From Krasilnikovozyma curviuscula (lineage: Eukaryota > Basidiomycota > Tremellomycetes > Cystofilobasidiales > Mrakiaceae), in assembly GCA_014825775.1 (NCBI GenBank), contig MVAQ01000036.1, positions 62,001 through 126,000 on the forward strand: a stretch of 64,000 nucleotides of DNA, read 5' to 3'. This document shows, one piece after another, positions 35,901 through 46,800 of this stretch (positions within the stretch are counted from its first letter, which is position 1; the number at the start of each line of letters is the position of its first letter). The position numbers were made by a program, and so were the translations under genes. The notes under the pieces were generated by a model. That model was not told where the DNA came from and made no database searches. It saw nothing but the letters and a program-made list of their open reading frames with translations.

Positions 35901-36543
35901 TGTCGACTTCAGAAACACCATCATAATGTTCACATCCAACCTCGGTGCAGCCTTCTTGAACGACAACGGCGAAGGACCTGTCACACCAGCCGTGCGCTCC
36001 CTCATCACCGGTGCGGTCCAAGCTCACTTCCCTCCGGAGTTCATCAATCGTCTTGATGAAACCATCATCTTCCGCACGCTCTCGAGAGGGGATATGGCCA
36101 AGGTCGTTGAAATTAGATTGGATGAAGTCCAGAAGAGGTTGATTGACAACGGAAAGAAAATAAAGCTGGACGTCAACGACGAAGCGAAGCATTATTTGGC
36201 TTCTGCTGGTTACAATCCTGCTTGTGAGTTTTTTTCTTTCAATCCCAACTCTTTCTATTGTGATTACGTCACTGACATTATTTTTTTACTTTACCAAACA
36301 GACGGTGCTCGACCACTCGCACGAGTCATTCAGTCCGAAATCCTCTTCCCACTCTCTCGTGCCGTTCTTGATGGCTCTGTCCGGGAAGGTGAAACTGTCA
36401 TCATAACCTGTGACCCAGTCAGGAATGCTCTCTTCATCAAACCCAATCATGAAGCTGAGGTTAGAAATGACGATGACACAGATGTGGACATGTACGACGA
36501 TGACGATGAGGACGACGATGTCAGGATTGAACCAATGGATTAG
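32995..36543 (+). CDS. HSP104: Hsp104/ClpB protein disaggregase
   Basis: Hexameric AAA+ disaggregase that threads aggregated proteins through its pore together with Hsp70/Hsp40. Domains in order: Clp N-domain ([20 protein letters not shown]), NBD1 with Walker A GEPGVGKS, pore loop [13 protein letters not shown] and Walker [10 protein letters not shown], a coiled-coil middle domain ([20 protein letters not shown] and on), the conserved [14 protein letters not shown] linker, NBD2 with Walker A GPSGTGKT, pore loop [13 protein letters not shown], Walker [11 protein letters not shown], and the C-terminal domain ([14 protein letters not shown]). The tail is strongly acidic ([15 protein letters not shown]) and ends EPMD, where yeast Hsp104 ends DDLD. 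Length is about 900 residues. At least eight short introns are present, notable for a heat-shock gene. The start at 32995 matches the family N-terminus. Confidence 0.97.
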
Positions 36544-37083
36544 AGGAGTAGTAGATTAGGGTTTTGGGAGGGTGTTTTTGTTTTTGCCTGAATGTATTTT
36601 TTGAACTATCACAAATGTGTATACGAGTTTCTTAATCCTTCTATTAGAGAACAAGCAAAGCTGTTAAGGTAGAAACCCAACTCTATCATTGGTAAGTCAA
36701 ACCACAATTTTTGATGTTTTTCCGTACACATTGGCACGAGTGCCTCTTGGCCCTTCCATGAAACTTCTCACATGATGAAATTGATTGCTCTGAGCTTATT
36801 CTTAGTGAAACAGTAATACAAATGAGAGTGGTATCATTGGATGGGAGAACTATTGCGACCTTGGCGCATCGAGTTGATCCTTGCAGAATGCTGTCCTTTT
36901 CGTATCGCTCCGTAAAAATGACATGAATAAGAATAAAGAGGAAATGCCGACGAAAAACTAAATATCTATCAGGAGCCCATTTTGATGTGTTGAAAAGCCG
37001 TTAGTTCTAGAAAGATGTGAAACCGATCTACACAGTGACTCTCATGTAGAGCGAGCCGTCGGCCCACTCGACATGAAGCTCAC
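36544..37083. other. Convergent intergenic region
   Basis: About 540 bases between the HSP104 stop and the acid phosphatase 2 stop. AT-rich, no gene recognised. Confidence 0.4.
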
Positions 37084-39340
37084 TTAGAGCATAGTAACTC
37101 CAAAAACCAAAGCGGCGAGAGCAACGACTGGAAGGGTCATGGTCTTCTCAGCACCAGAGGCCTTGGATGCAGAGGCGGATGCGGCGGCTCCAGATCCAGT
37201 AGCAGAGCTGTTGGTAGAGGTTCCGTTGAGGGAGATGACGAGGGAAATGTTTGGGTTGATTTCGATTGGGTTGACACCGTTGGTGAGGTTGAGTGGCTGT
37301 GGGAGCGACTGGAGGGTCAAGGCAGTGTTGGTGTTGGATGGGACGAAGGTGTTGCCGCCTCCGAGACCGTTGGCGACACCTGGAGCTGGGATGGGGATCC
37401 ACATGGCGGAGTTAGCAACACCTGGGAAGACAGTGGTCAAGTTGGTGACTAACAATGTGGAAGGAGAAAATCGTCAGATATCATTCAGTTGCAGGGGATA
37501 TGAGAAAGAGATGGTGTGACTCACGTGGCATGGTAGCGTTGTTGGTAAGGGTGATGTTGTTGTTGGTGGTGACGTTCAAAGCAGAGGTGAAAGCAGAGTA
37601 AACGTTGTTCACGGTCATGCTAAAACAAGATCGGATCGTGGTGAGTTCATCTCCTTTTAACGTGATGGGATGATCGGAGGGTGAGCTCGACAACTTACTT
37701 GGTATCGTCACGTCCCAAGTTACCGAGCTTCCAGTTGTACTGGACGGTAGACATGGAAGAGTAGTGGGTGTAGTAAGTTGGGTCGGTGGTTCCAGTGAGG
37801 TTGGCTGGGACAGCACCGCCGAGCAAGACGGAGTAGACGGTGTTTTGGGCTACGATTCCAAAGGAGAAGGCGAGGGTCAGTAAACACCGTACGATAGGGG
37901 AAGGTCCAACGCGACATACCAGCGTAGTTAGCGTTCTCATCGAAAGTCAAAAGGATGAGGGTTCTGTTGTCGTTGAAGTTCTTGTTTTGGAGCAATGGGT
38001 TCAACCACCAGTTGACCCAGTCACCGAGGAAAGTGGTGGTGGTGTCGTGACCGTCGTTGACCAAGTTAGGGGTGATGTAGACCCACTGAGGAAGGGCAGA
38101 AGCGTTGAGATCAACGGCGAAATCGTTGAAGTTTCTGATTCTCTTGGCACGGGAGGTGACATTGGCAATGGAGTTCTGAAGAGAAAGGACAGAGTGAGTT
38201 TATTGCCCGGCAGCCGGCAGCCGCAGAGAGAAATCGAACGGCGTCGTGCGCGACAGAATCCTAGGAGGAACTACTCACGCAGATGATGAATGGGTTGTGC
38301 TTTCTCTTGTAGTAGGTGTATGATCCAGCAGAGGCGTTGAAGTAGTTGGTCTGTGGGTAATCTCCTTGGAAGGCGGTGTATGGCATGTTCTCTGATGGTT
38401 TTCGTTCAAAGAAACAACATCAGTTAACTGACTGTGGGAGGCCTGAGAGACATCACAGAAATCATGGGAGAGGACACACCTTGGTAAGTGGCCCAGGAGA
38501 TGTTCTTGGCCTCCAAAAGATCGACCATGGTTGAGACGTTGGAGGGGAAGTAGTAGTTGCTGTCATCACCCATTCCCCAGAAAGAACCGGTGATGGAGGC
38601 AACGTAGTTTGGCTCAGATCTAATTCGCGCAATGAAGATGGTTAAGTCAACACGCGTGTAGCGAGGATATTTCTAACAAAATGGAACTCACGGGTGGGTA
38701 ACACCGTTCAAGGAAGAGAGGACAATACCCTGCTTTCCGATGTTCTGGAAGTTTGGATCAGCAGCTGTTGGAAGAAAAAAGATCAGAGTAAGCAACAAGA
38801 CGCCGCGCCACATCGTAAGGATATCTCGACCAGTTGATGAACAAGCGAGCTGTAAAAGAAGAGACAAACATACCGGCAACAGCGAAATCGGTGTTCTCCA
38901 ACCAGATCTGGATGAATCTGTCGAAAGCAATACCTGAAGGAGCGATCGCTAATTAGTTATCAAGTTTCCAGCATAGATGCAGTGGCGTTTCGTGCTTTAC
39001 CTGGAACCAAAGGAGAGTTCGTGATAGTTCCGTTGTTGGCACCGACGTAGACTGAGGAGGTACATTCTGGGCATGCGGCAGCTGCAAAATATAGAAATGG
39101 CTGGGATCAGCCCACGCTGCACTGGATCGACTGATGTAGCGGAACCTTCCACTGACCTGGAGCAAAAGTTTGGGCAATGGCACTGAACGAGGGAACATAA
39201 AAATAAAAAGGATGAAGCAGTATCAGTTATTCGTTCCCCTCGGTAAAATGGAAAACCAGAGCAGAAAAGCAGACTCACGCCTCAACAGCTGGGGCAGCCA
39301 AAGCGGTAGCCAGGGTGATGAATGCAGCGGCAGAAATCAT
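37084..39340 (-). CDS. Secreted GPI-anchored acid phosphatase, phosphoesterase family (copy 2)
   Basis: Paralog of the gene at 21,210-23,667, same strand. The start at 39340 encodes a signal peptide (MISAAAFITLATALAAPAV). The same blocks follow in the same order: IQIWLENTDF, NIGKQGIVLSS, SEPNYVASITGSFWGMGDD, VYITPNLVNDGHDTTTTFLG, LILLTFDENANY and LLGGAVPANL. The C-terminus is Ser/Ala-rich (SGAAASASASKASGAEKTMT) with a hydrophobic GPI-type tail (PVVALAALVFGVTML). Intron positions match copy 1 at each junction I compared (for example before ENMPYTAF and after IIC), so the pair arose by DNA-level duplication. The catalytic-type motifs are intact in both. Function: extracellular phosphate release, inferred from family. 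Confidence 0.88.
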
Positions 39341-39994
39341 CTTAACAGCAACAAGGATTCACGAGATCGTAGATGGGGGGGAAGGAGTGGCAGCAGATTG
39401 CCCTCAAAGGTCTTTTATGTGATCTCTGAGCAAAAAAAAATGAAGGCTGCTGATTTGAAAAGCCAATTAGTAGTTTCTGATTGGATCCATACCAAGAACG
39501 TTCCAAGGTGGGACCCGCCCTATGCAGCGCCGGAAGCTTCACAAAAATAAATCAGACTATAAATAAATATACAGGCTGCGTTCTGGCGCAGGAGCTCTCT
39601 CCTCTCGATTGAGCTCAAAGAGTGCCTCGCAACGTTGGTGCGATCCAACGTGCGTTGATCGTCAACTATGTTTCGTTCTGTCTGGGCGTTCGAATCGGCC
39701 AAGCCGCTCCCAAGACGTGCTTGATTTCATAATGAAAGAAAAGAAATGTAGAGGAGAACTAAAGTAAGAGCGAGGTGGTCCTCATCTCCCTCTGCCTGTC
39801 CCTTGTTTACTTTTTCTATATTCCAAATTCTAGTCCGATGAGCCCACGTTTCCGAACGAGGAGGATCTGCGGGTCTGGTTCCACACTGCGCCCCATTGTT
39901 TATTTTTGGTCTTCACTCCCAAAACGCCGCGCCCTCGTTGATTTTTATGTCAACTGTTCCTTGCAGCTGTCGACCTCAACATCCTGGCTAGTTG
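39341..39994. other. Promoter region of acid phosphatase 2
   Basis: About 650 bases. Contains a perfect HSE-type pair (GAACGTTC, 39496-39503), AT-rich TATA-like sequence near 39,550-39,570 on the minus strand, and the inverted repeat at 39,632-39,651. Near 39,995 the stop of another minus-strand gene begins. Confidence 0.45.
39632..39651. promoter_or_regulatory. Inverted repeat ACGTTGG-N6-CCAACGT with CACGTT core
   Basis: Seven-base perfect arms around TGCGAT, about 300 bases upstream of the acid phosphatase 2 start. The second arm with its following base gives CACGTT on the minus strand (39,647-39,652), a core similar to Pho4 sites. Regulation by phosphate is inference. Confidence 0.35.
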
Positions 39995-40570
39995 CTATGT
40001 AATCTCAAAGTCATCCAGTGGCATAACCTTCTCTACCTTCAGAATCTGCAACCCATTATCGCGAGCCATAGGGGAATTATAGAGACTCCATGCGGGACGA
40101 CTGAAGTGAATGGAGACGTGTTACAAATGGGAAACTCACGCATTACAGCTCTTTACCACGAGCTCAGGCGGAAACTGCAGGAGTCAGCAAGAGGAATCAG
40201 TTAAATGAAAAACTTTTGGAACATTACGAAAGGAGCAGCTCACCTTCGTCCAGGATCCATTTGAGGCGTCCTTGCCTAACTGATTCTCTGACTCCAACAT
40301 CTTTCTCAATGCAGTATTGGCTTTGGCATAATACTTTCCCCAGAAATCCAGGAATGCTTTCTGCAGTTCTGGCCTGTTGAGGCGAGCCTGCTAAGGTGTG
40401 AGAAGAGGGTGGGAAGGCCACCTGGAGGAGGAAGACTGTCGTCGTGAGGGTTCACAACTTCTGATACTCCAGACTCTAGAGAGAACTGAGATGAGCTAGA
40501 GCTCTTCCGTTACTTCTAGGAGCTGAATGGGCTTAATTTGTGCTCTCTTGACTGTGGGAGTATTTGACAT
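39995..40570 (-). CDS. Small unrecognised protein (about 115 residues, spliced)
   Basis: Not recognised as a known family. A four-exon model fits: exon 1 (40570-40514) MSNTPTVKRAQIKPIQLLE; exon 2 (40390-40244) includes RPELQKAFLDFWGKYYAKA and ALRKMLESENQLGK; exon 3 (about 40176-40142) FPPELVVKSCN; exon 4 RPAWSLYNSPMARDNG and ending VMPLDDFEIT, stop 39995-39997. All three junctions keep phase and have GT/AG ends. The composition (helical, Lys/Glu/Leu with Trp and Tyr) is protein-like. The first intron would be 123 bases, long for this region, so exon 1 is the weakest part. No signal peptide or TM segment. Confidence 0.5.
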
Positions 40571-41004
40571 GGGCCAAAGCACTAGAGGTATGAAATGTGA
40601 ATGATTTTTCTGGATTTCTAGGACTGAAATGGGGAGTATGATAATGAAATCAATAAGAGATAGGATCACAAAACATGGAAGAAAAAAAATACATTTACGT
40701 CAATATTGATTCTTGGCGGTCATTTCTCTCAAAAGCTGTAATTCAAAAGATCAGCGCTCAACAGCCATTCATCAAACAAGTGCTCCTTGTTGGAAATCTT
40801 CAGTGATATCCTGCCTGTTTGTCAATTTTAATTTCCTTTTCTAGATGACTGTGATTGACCAAGATTGGTATTTGTTTTGATGCAGATTCAACGGTTCTGC
40901 TTTAATTCGAATTCAAACAGACCTCACTCCAAGCCAAATCTCACAGTGAGCAATAGCAACTGGAAGATCTTCTCTAATCTGAGCTCTCTCAAGGCATCCA
41001 AGAA
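40571..41004. other. Divergent promoter region of two small genes
   Basis: About 430 bases between divergent genes, AT-rich with an A-tract near 40,681-40,689. No other feature recognised. Confidence 0.4.
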
Positions 41005-41767
41005 ATGGGAAATACAGACATTATCTCCGAGAAGGGAGGGGGACCCGGGACTAATGGCTCTTCCGGCCTAACGAAAACTATCACGATATTTATGGACAAT
41101 GCCTACCCTATTAAGGGTGGGAAAGCTAGTGCTATTGTACTGACCCCCAAGACTAGGGCCGTAAGTTGTTCTTAGAGATCGAAGAGCCCACTATTTCGTT
41201 TGACACAATTGCCTCCCCTGTAGGAGGCAGTCAGTACTGTCCTGGAGGTCTTCCCAGATTTGAAACAGTATGAAGATCGCATACAGTTCTATCTCAGGAC
41301 GTCTTCCAAATCGTCTGAACCGACAGAAGCGTGGGCATTGATATCAGCAGGGGCGTGGACCGAGATTTGGTCGTCATTTGATGCCTCAAGCCGACTCAAT
41401 GTCGTTGTCAAATTATCCAAAAAAGAGGCTCTCGAAAGTGAGTGTCTTGCTTTCCCTTTACGACTGTGCAGACTGCTAACTGTGCAACTTCCTTTGGCTG
41501 GTACTTGTAGGAATCGAGCGACTTCAACGTCTTCGTAGTCAGTATGCTAATCTGACAGGCTTGTTCGTCTTTGGGGTTATATTCTCGATCTGTTCAGTCG
41601 TATGGCTTAGTGAGGGGGCTGGGGGAAAGTGGGTAAACGCAGATTATGCGTTTCGACGTTATGCGCTGATCTCTTTAGCCATCGCTTTGCCGATCTACGT
41701 GATTGTGTATGCGTCAAACTCTGATGAGATTGATACTCTCACAGTGTCGATTCCGGAACGGGCGTGA
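41005..41767 (+). CDS. Hypothetical two-TM membrane protein
   Basis: Three exons joined at phase-consistent GT/AG sites (introns about 41,161-41,223 and 41,438-41,511) give about 210 residues starting MGNTDIISEKGGGPGTNG. The N-terminal soluble part contains TITIFMDNAYPIKGGKASAI and EVFPDLKQYEDRIQFYLR, which reads as a compact alpha/beta domain. A basic amphipathic stretch (KEALERIERLQRLRSQY) leads into the first hydrophobic helix (GLFVFGVIFSICSVVWL); a second follows (RRYALISLAIALPIYVIVYA), and the protein ends VSIPERA. A hairpin membrane topology with both ends on the same side is likely. No family is recognised. Confidence 0.65.
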
Positions 41768-41912
41768 AGCGGATCTGTTGTATCGAAGATTTTACGACCT
41801 TGTGTCCTGACACCAGCAAGAGGAGCTGAGACGCGCGCAGAAGAAGTCGCCGACCATATCAGTGTCAAGAAAGCGACTTTATAGCACACACAACAGCCGC
41901 AACAGGTCTCTG

Positions 41913-43561
41913 ATGAGCTTCTCCAAATATGCGAATCTACCAGATATAGTGAGTGGGCGTTCCTCTTTCAAAATATCATGAGGAGCAATTCCCTGAAGTA
42001 GAAACTCCCTTTCTTGCTTTTATTGCTGTCATTTGTCCCTAGGACACCCAACCTGATGTTTATGAGACTGCTGAACCCTCGAATACTATTGCCCACTACG
42101 TGAGTCTCCTAGGAAGCTGCTGTGTGAGAGTCGTCTGAGCGGGAATGCTGAGATTTTTGTTGAACCAGCGAGACGATGATTCAGACGATGAACGTGAACG
42201 ACCCTCAGCTTCCGCAGAACCTCGAGAAGGCATCGATGAGACAGGCCTACCATCGTTCATGAATGCTGGAAAGAAGTTCAATGGAAACCGGACGTCGAGT
42301 TTGTCCCCTTTCTTCATGCCTGCTTCGACGTCTTCTCGCTGACCCTGATGCTTCCCTCGCTTGGAACCCAACAGAAACATACACTCTCTACCCTTCATTG
42401 TCAAACTCACGGCAGTTCAGACTACGAACTATCGGAGGCTCAACACATGATGCTTCAGAAGAAGACGAGGTCGAGCCCCCAGCAGCGCGCCTTCGACGGC
42501 TGAAGTACGAACTGGACGACCTAGAAAGAGAAGTCATTGCGTCTTCCGCTAGTCAAGATTCAACTGTTGCTACCTCATCGACAGGTGAAGATGCTACTAA
42601 AGCGCTTGATAAAAAAGGGAAAGGAAAGGGTATCATGGAGGAACTCAGCCAGCTCAGGAATGGTATCGGCAGACTTTCGACGAGAGTGGGCGGAGTTGAT
42701 GAGAATGGAATTGGTACAAGCCAGTCTTTGAATTCGACCAACTGGAACGATAGATTGAAGGCTGCTGCTACCGCGATACCTGCTACCGTACCATCAGCGG
42801 CGTCAGGGGATCAAGCAACGAAAGCGAGTGGCTCAGCTAGCTCGAATGGCTTGGGTGAGATAGATTCTCGACTGGAAGCTTTAGAGAACGTTATTGGAGG
42901 CTATTCTGTTTCGGTAAGTTCGCTGTGTTTTTGTTTCCAGCTAACTCGATATCCGTTACTGAGCTCCTTCGTACTACGTTTTGGTTTGTAGACAATGGAC
43001 TTGTCCAGCCCATTACTCCCAACATTACAGAAACTCGAATCCCTCCTTACCCTCATATCACAGCCCCGACACCTTGACGCGATCTCCCGACGTATCAAAG
43101 TCCTCCTCACCGACCTCGATCGAGCTGTCGCCTCTCAAGCTCAGATCGCTAATCGACAGAGATCCATCACCGGCACCATCGCTAGTAGCAATAACACTGA
43201 CTCCAAAGATCCATCGTCAGAAGACTCAATCGGTCTGACACCTCTCCAAGAACAGAAACTCGAATCCCTCTTCAACTTATTACCTCGACTACAACCTCTT
43301 ATCCCCCTCCTCCCACCGCTCCTTTTGCGCCTCAGAACCCTATCAACGCTTCACTCGCAGTCATCCACGTTTGCATCGACGTTAACGAGGTTAGAAGAGG
43401 AAACACAGAGGATGAAGGAGAGCGAAGCCGAGATGAAGAGTAGCTTGGAAAGAATGGAGACGAGCTTGGCTGAGAATGCTGAGAAGGTTAGAGGTAATTT
43501 GACCGATGTGCTTAGTAGGATCGAGTCTCTCAGTGGAAGGCTGGAGGCTTTGAAAGCATAG
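41913..43561 (+). CDS. JNM1: Dynamitin (dynactin subunit 2, p50)
   Basis: Subunit of dynactin, the dynein adaptor complex on microtubules. The N-terminus MSFSKYANLPDIDTQPDVYE is the diagnostic dynamitin start (KYADLPGI..PDVYET in relatives). An acidic region (RDDDSDDERERPSAS) and PAARLRRLKYELDDLEREV follow, then Ser-rich linkers and long coiled coils: GEIDSRLEALENVIGGYSV, LPTLQKLESLLTLISQPRHL, RIKVLLTDLDRAVASQ and a C-terminal heptad region (RLEEETQRMKESEAEMKSSL onward) ending SGRLEALKA. Length is about 480 residues. At least five exons; the exon edge near 42,300 is uncertain because frames shift there. Confidence 0.85.
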
Positions 43562-43856
43562 TATGCCTGTCTATAGGAAGGTGTAATGACGGAACAATTT
43601 TTTAGCATTATTTGGCGGTGATAAAGCAAAGCAAGCCATCCTCGCCGGTAATGCTTACAGTAGATTTAGGAATTTGGTTACTTGAAAGGTCTACTATTCT
43701 CCGGATTGTTTACATTTCAGACTTCCGGGACCGGAATTGAGGCGCCACGCGCAAGAATTATTACCTGGCGTTAGCTTTTTTTTTCTGAATGTGTATCTAT
43801 CGCAAGACCACCACCACCTCTCAGATCCTGCTTCTTGCTTTGCAGGGTGTCTAACC

Positions 43857-46800
43857 ATGCCTCCGAAGAAGGGCACGTATGTCAAATCAGGGGCAATGTC
43901 GTCGAAGGCGTCTCCCCTTCCGCCCAAAATCAAGCCTGAGGATATGCCTCAGCTCACACCTCTGGAGATGATCCAGAAAGAACTGTCACGGATCGGATAT
44001 GTAAGCTTTGGTCTTCCAACCCTTGTTTATACTGGTATTGACCTGAGAATTTTCACTCTGTTTCGCTTATGCTAGAAAACGCCTCTTACAATCCTGAACG
44101 AGAGGTCACAGAAGGCAGGATGGGAACGGCCAAATGTTGATGCTGTGAGTAATGTTGTTTCTCTAGTGTCCAATGTGTTCCAGAGCTAGAGCTTCTGATA
44201 CTCGTTGCTTGCTTACCTCTAGAAAGGACACAACGGGTCTTTCGTCCCTCACATCACTATGCGTAAGCACAAGACAGCGTCACAAAACTCACCCATAGAA
44301 GAACTTCATTGGACACCGATACCTCAGATTTCATACCCTACAACTCTGGAAGCGCGACATATGGGAGCGGTGTATGCGCTATTCCGTTTCCTATCTGTGC
44401 AACCTATGTCCATGGTTCTTCCTCCGTATTTTAGAGGTAAGGTTTTTTTTTACCGGTTCTCACTTTTGGGGGCTAAAGGCTGTCTACAATTGCGAATCCT
44501 CGACCCTCAGTTTCATTTTGCAGCGAACTCACAAATCGATTTTGACCTCTAGGTTATTGGACTGAGCTCTTGAAGCTGAAAGCTGAGGCTCCAGCTCACA
44601 GAGCATGGGAATTCAACCCTGACCCATGGGTAGCAGCCAAGGAAGTCAGCGACCGACAGGTGAAAGCAAAACAGAATGAGGCGCTTAGAAGTGGTGATAA
44701 CTCAGCCTCAAATTCTGGAAAATCAACACCAACAGGTATCAATGGTACCACCATCTCTACTGGTGGTGGTGGGCTGAGAGGTGAATGGGAACGAGCGCCG
44801 GAGGTCAAGATGGTCCCGTCGCTGAGAGAATTGGTTGAGGAGACTGTCAAGAAGATGAGCGCCCTATACCCAGACGCTATCCTTCAAGCGACTCGAGAAA
44901 CAGATGGACCCTCCAATTCAGGCTCGATATCAGATTCAGCGCCTTCAGTGGACTTCGCTAAACTTATAGCCGACCTCACAGAATACGGTTTCAGGAAGTG
45001 AGTTGTGTCTCCAGCGCTGCTAACCTTGCGATATTCTAACATTCATTTGGGTTTCAGAGCTCACATCGCAACAATTTCAAATCTCATCAAAACAGCACTT
45101 CAACGTATAGCATCTCCTCAGGCTTCATCTTCGAAAGGGATCGATCCTTTGGTTCTTGCTCTGACAACATTGAGTCCTCAAGAAGCTGCCATTGAATGGC
45201 TTGTTTTGCATTTGGTGAAAGATAAATCTTACCCGTTTTTTTATTTTCTGGCTAACATTGCTCCTTGTTTATAGCCTGAAGATGACCTGCCTAAACGGTT
45301 CAGACCTACTCGAAGTGTAGAAGAGTTTGTAAGCAGCGGCAGCGGTGGTTTGAGGAGTGGGAAAGCTGCTCTTATGAGGTAAGTACACCATGTTATGCTA
45401 AAATTAATTGGTTTCTGATTTGCGAAGTCTTTTTTCAGAACTTGGATTCAGGACAAACTGGTCAAGAAGGTTGGATACCCTCGAAAAGTGGTGGAAGAAA
45501 TTTACGCTCGAATCGAAGCAAGCTCTCTTCCAGTCTCAGAATCTGCATGTATCGATCTTCTTGGAAAGCGGCTGATGGGTTGGGAGGATGATTCTGCGTG
45601 GGGTTTCGAAGCCGCTCTGTCGATACCTGATGTCAACACCGAAGACAGGGATGAACGGCGAACGGAAGAACTGGAAGCCATTGAATCCGTTTTTGGTGCA
45701 GAGAGATTCAAAGTTACCAGTACTGAAGAAGAAGAAGTCATCGCTGGTAAACAAATCGCCATCTCAATACCGACGACCAACAACGAATACGTCAACGAGA
45801 ACTTGTCTCTCATTGTACAGTTTTCCCCTTCGTCACCTTATCCATCCGAACTCCATCCTGTTCATCCGCCCACCTTTTACCTTGAATCCTCAACACTTCC
45901 TTCCTACATCCGTCTCTACCTCCACGCTCAGCTTCTTGGACTCTATCGAGATGAAGCCAACAGTGATCTCGGTTCATTGGTTCGATCAGGCCAAGGAGGG
46001 GTCATCTTCGGAATGGTAGAATGGTTAGAACTCAACTGGGAACTTGCTCTTGAAAATCCACCATCCATTGCTGAAGTCACCAAATTCTTGGTTCCAAAGC
46101 CGGTGATGGAAGAGAAGGAAGCCACTGTTCGCACACCAGCACCGAGGAAGAGGATCCGAAATGGACTCCAAGGACCTTTCAAAGAAGCTACGGTTGAAGA
46201 TCATCAACGAGTTAGAGAACACTGGGAATCATGGCGGTCCAAGCCGTCGTTTGAGAAGATGCTCGCGGGTCGAATGTCTCTTCCAGCTTGGAAATCACAG
46301 TCAGATATCCTTAACGCGTTGGACAAAAACAGAGTGCTAGTTCTCGTTGGTGAAACTGGTTCTGGTAAAACAACACAAACTCCCCAATTCATATTGGATC
46401 ACGAAATCTCGAGCATGAGAGGTGCTTCTGCGAATATCATCGTTACCCAACCGCGTCGAGTTTCTGCCCTTGGTGTAGCTGCTCGTGTTGCAGCCGAGAG
46501 AATGGAAGATATTGACTCAAAAGATGGCCCAGGAACTGTTGGTTACGCTATTCGAGGTGAAAGGAGGGCTGGAAGAGACACGAAACTCTTGTTCTGTACC
46601 AGTAAGCAATTCTGAATCTTCTACTGAGATCGCCTTCTGCGACTTAACGAAGAACCTTTCATGCTTAGCCGGTGTGTTGTTAAGACGCCTGAGTGCAGGT
46701 GGAGATAGTGATCTCAAGGGTTGCTCTCATGTCATTGTTGACGAAGTTGTAAGAATTCTGCTTTCAGAGTGATCCATCTCAGTTGTGACGAGAACTGACC

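Noticed and set aside
21715..37530. CACGTG motifs at about 21,721 and 37,524 as Pho4 sites
   Set aside because: Both fall at exon-intron junctions (CAC followed by donor GTGAGT on the minus strand) inside the genes, so they are explained by splicing sequence.
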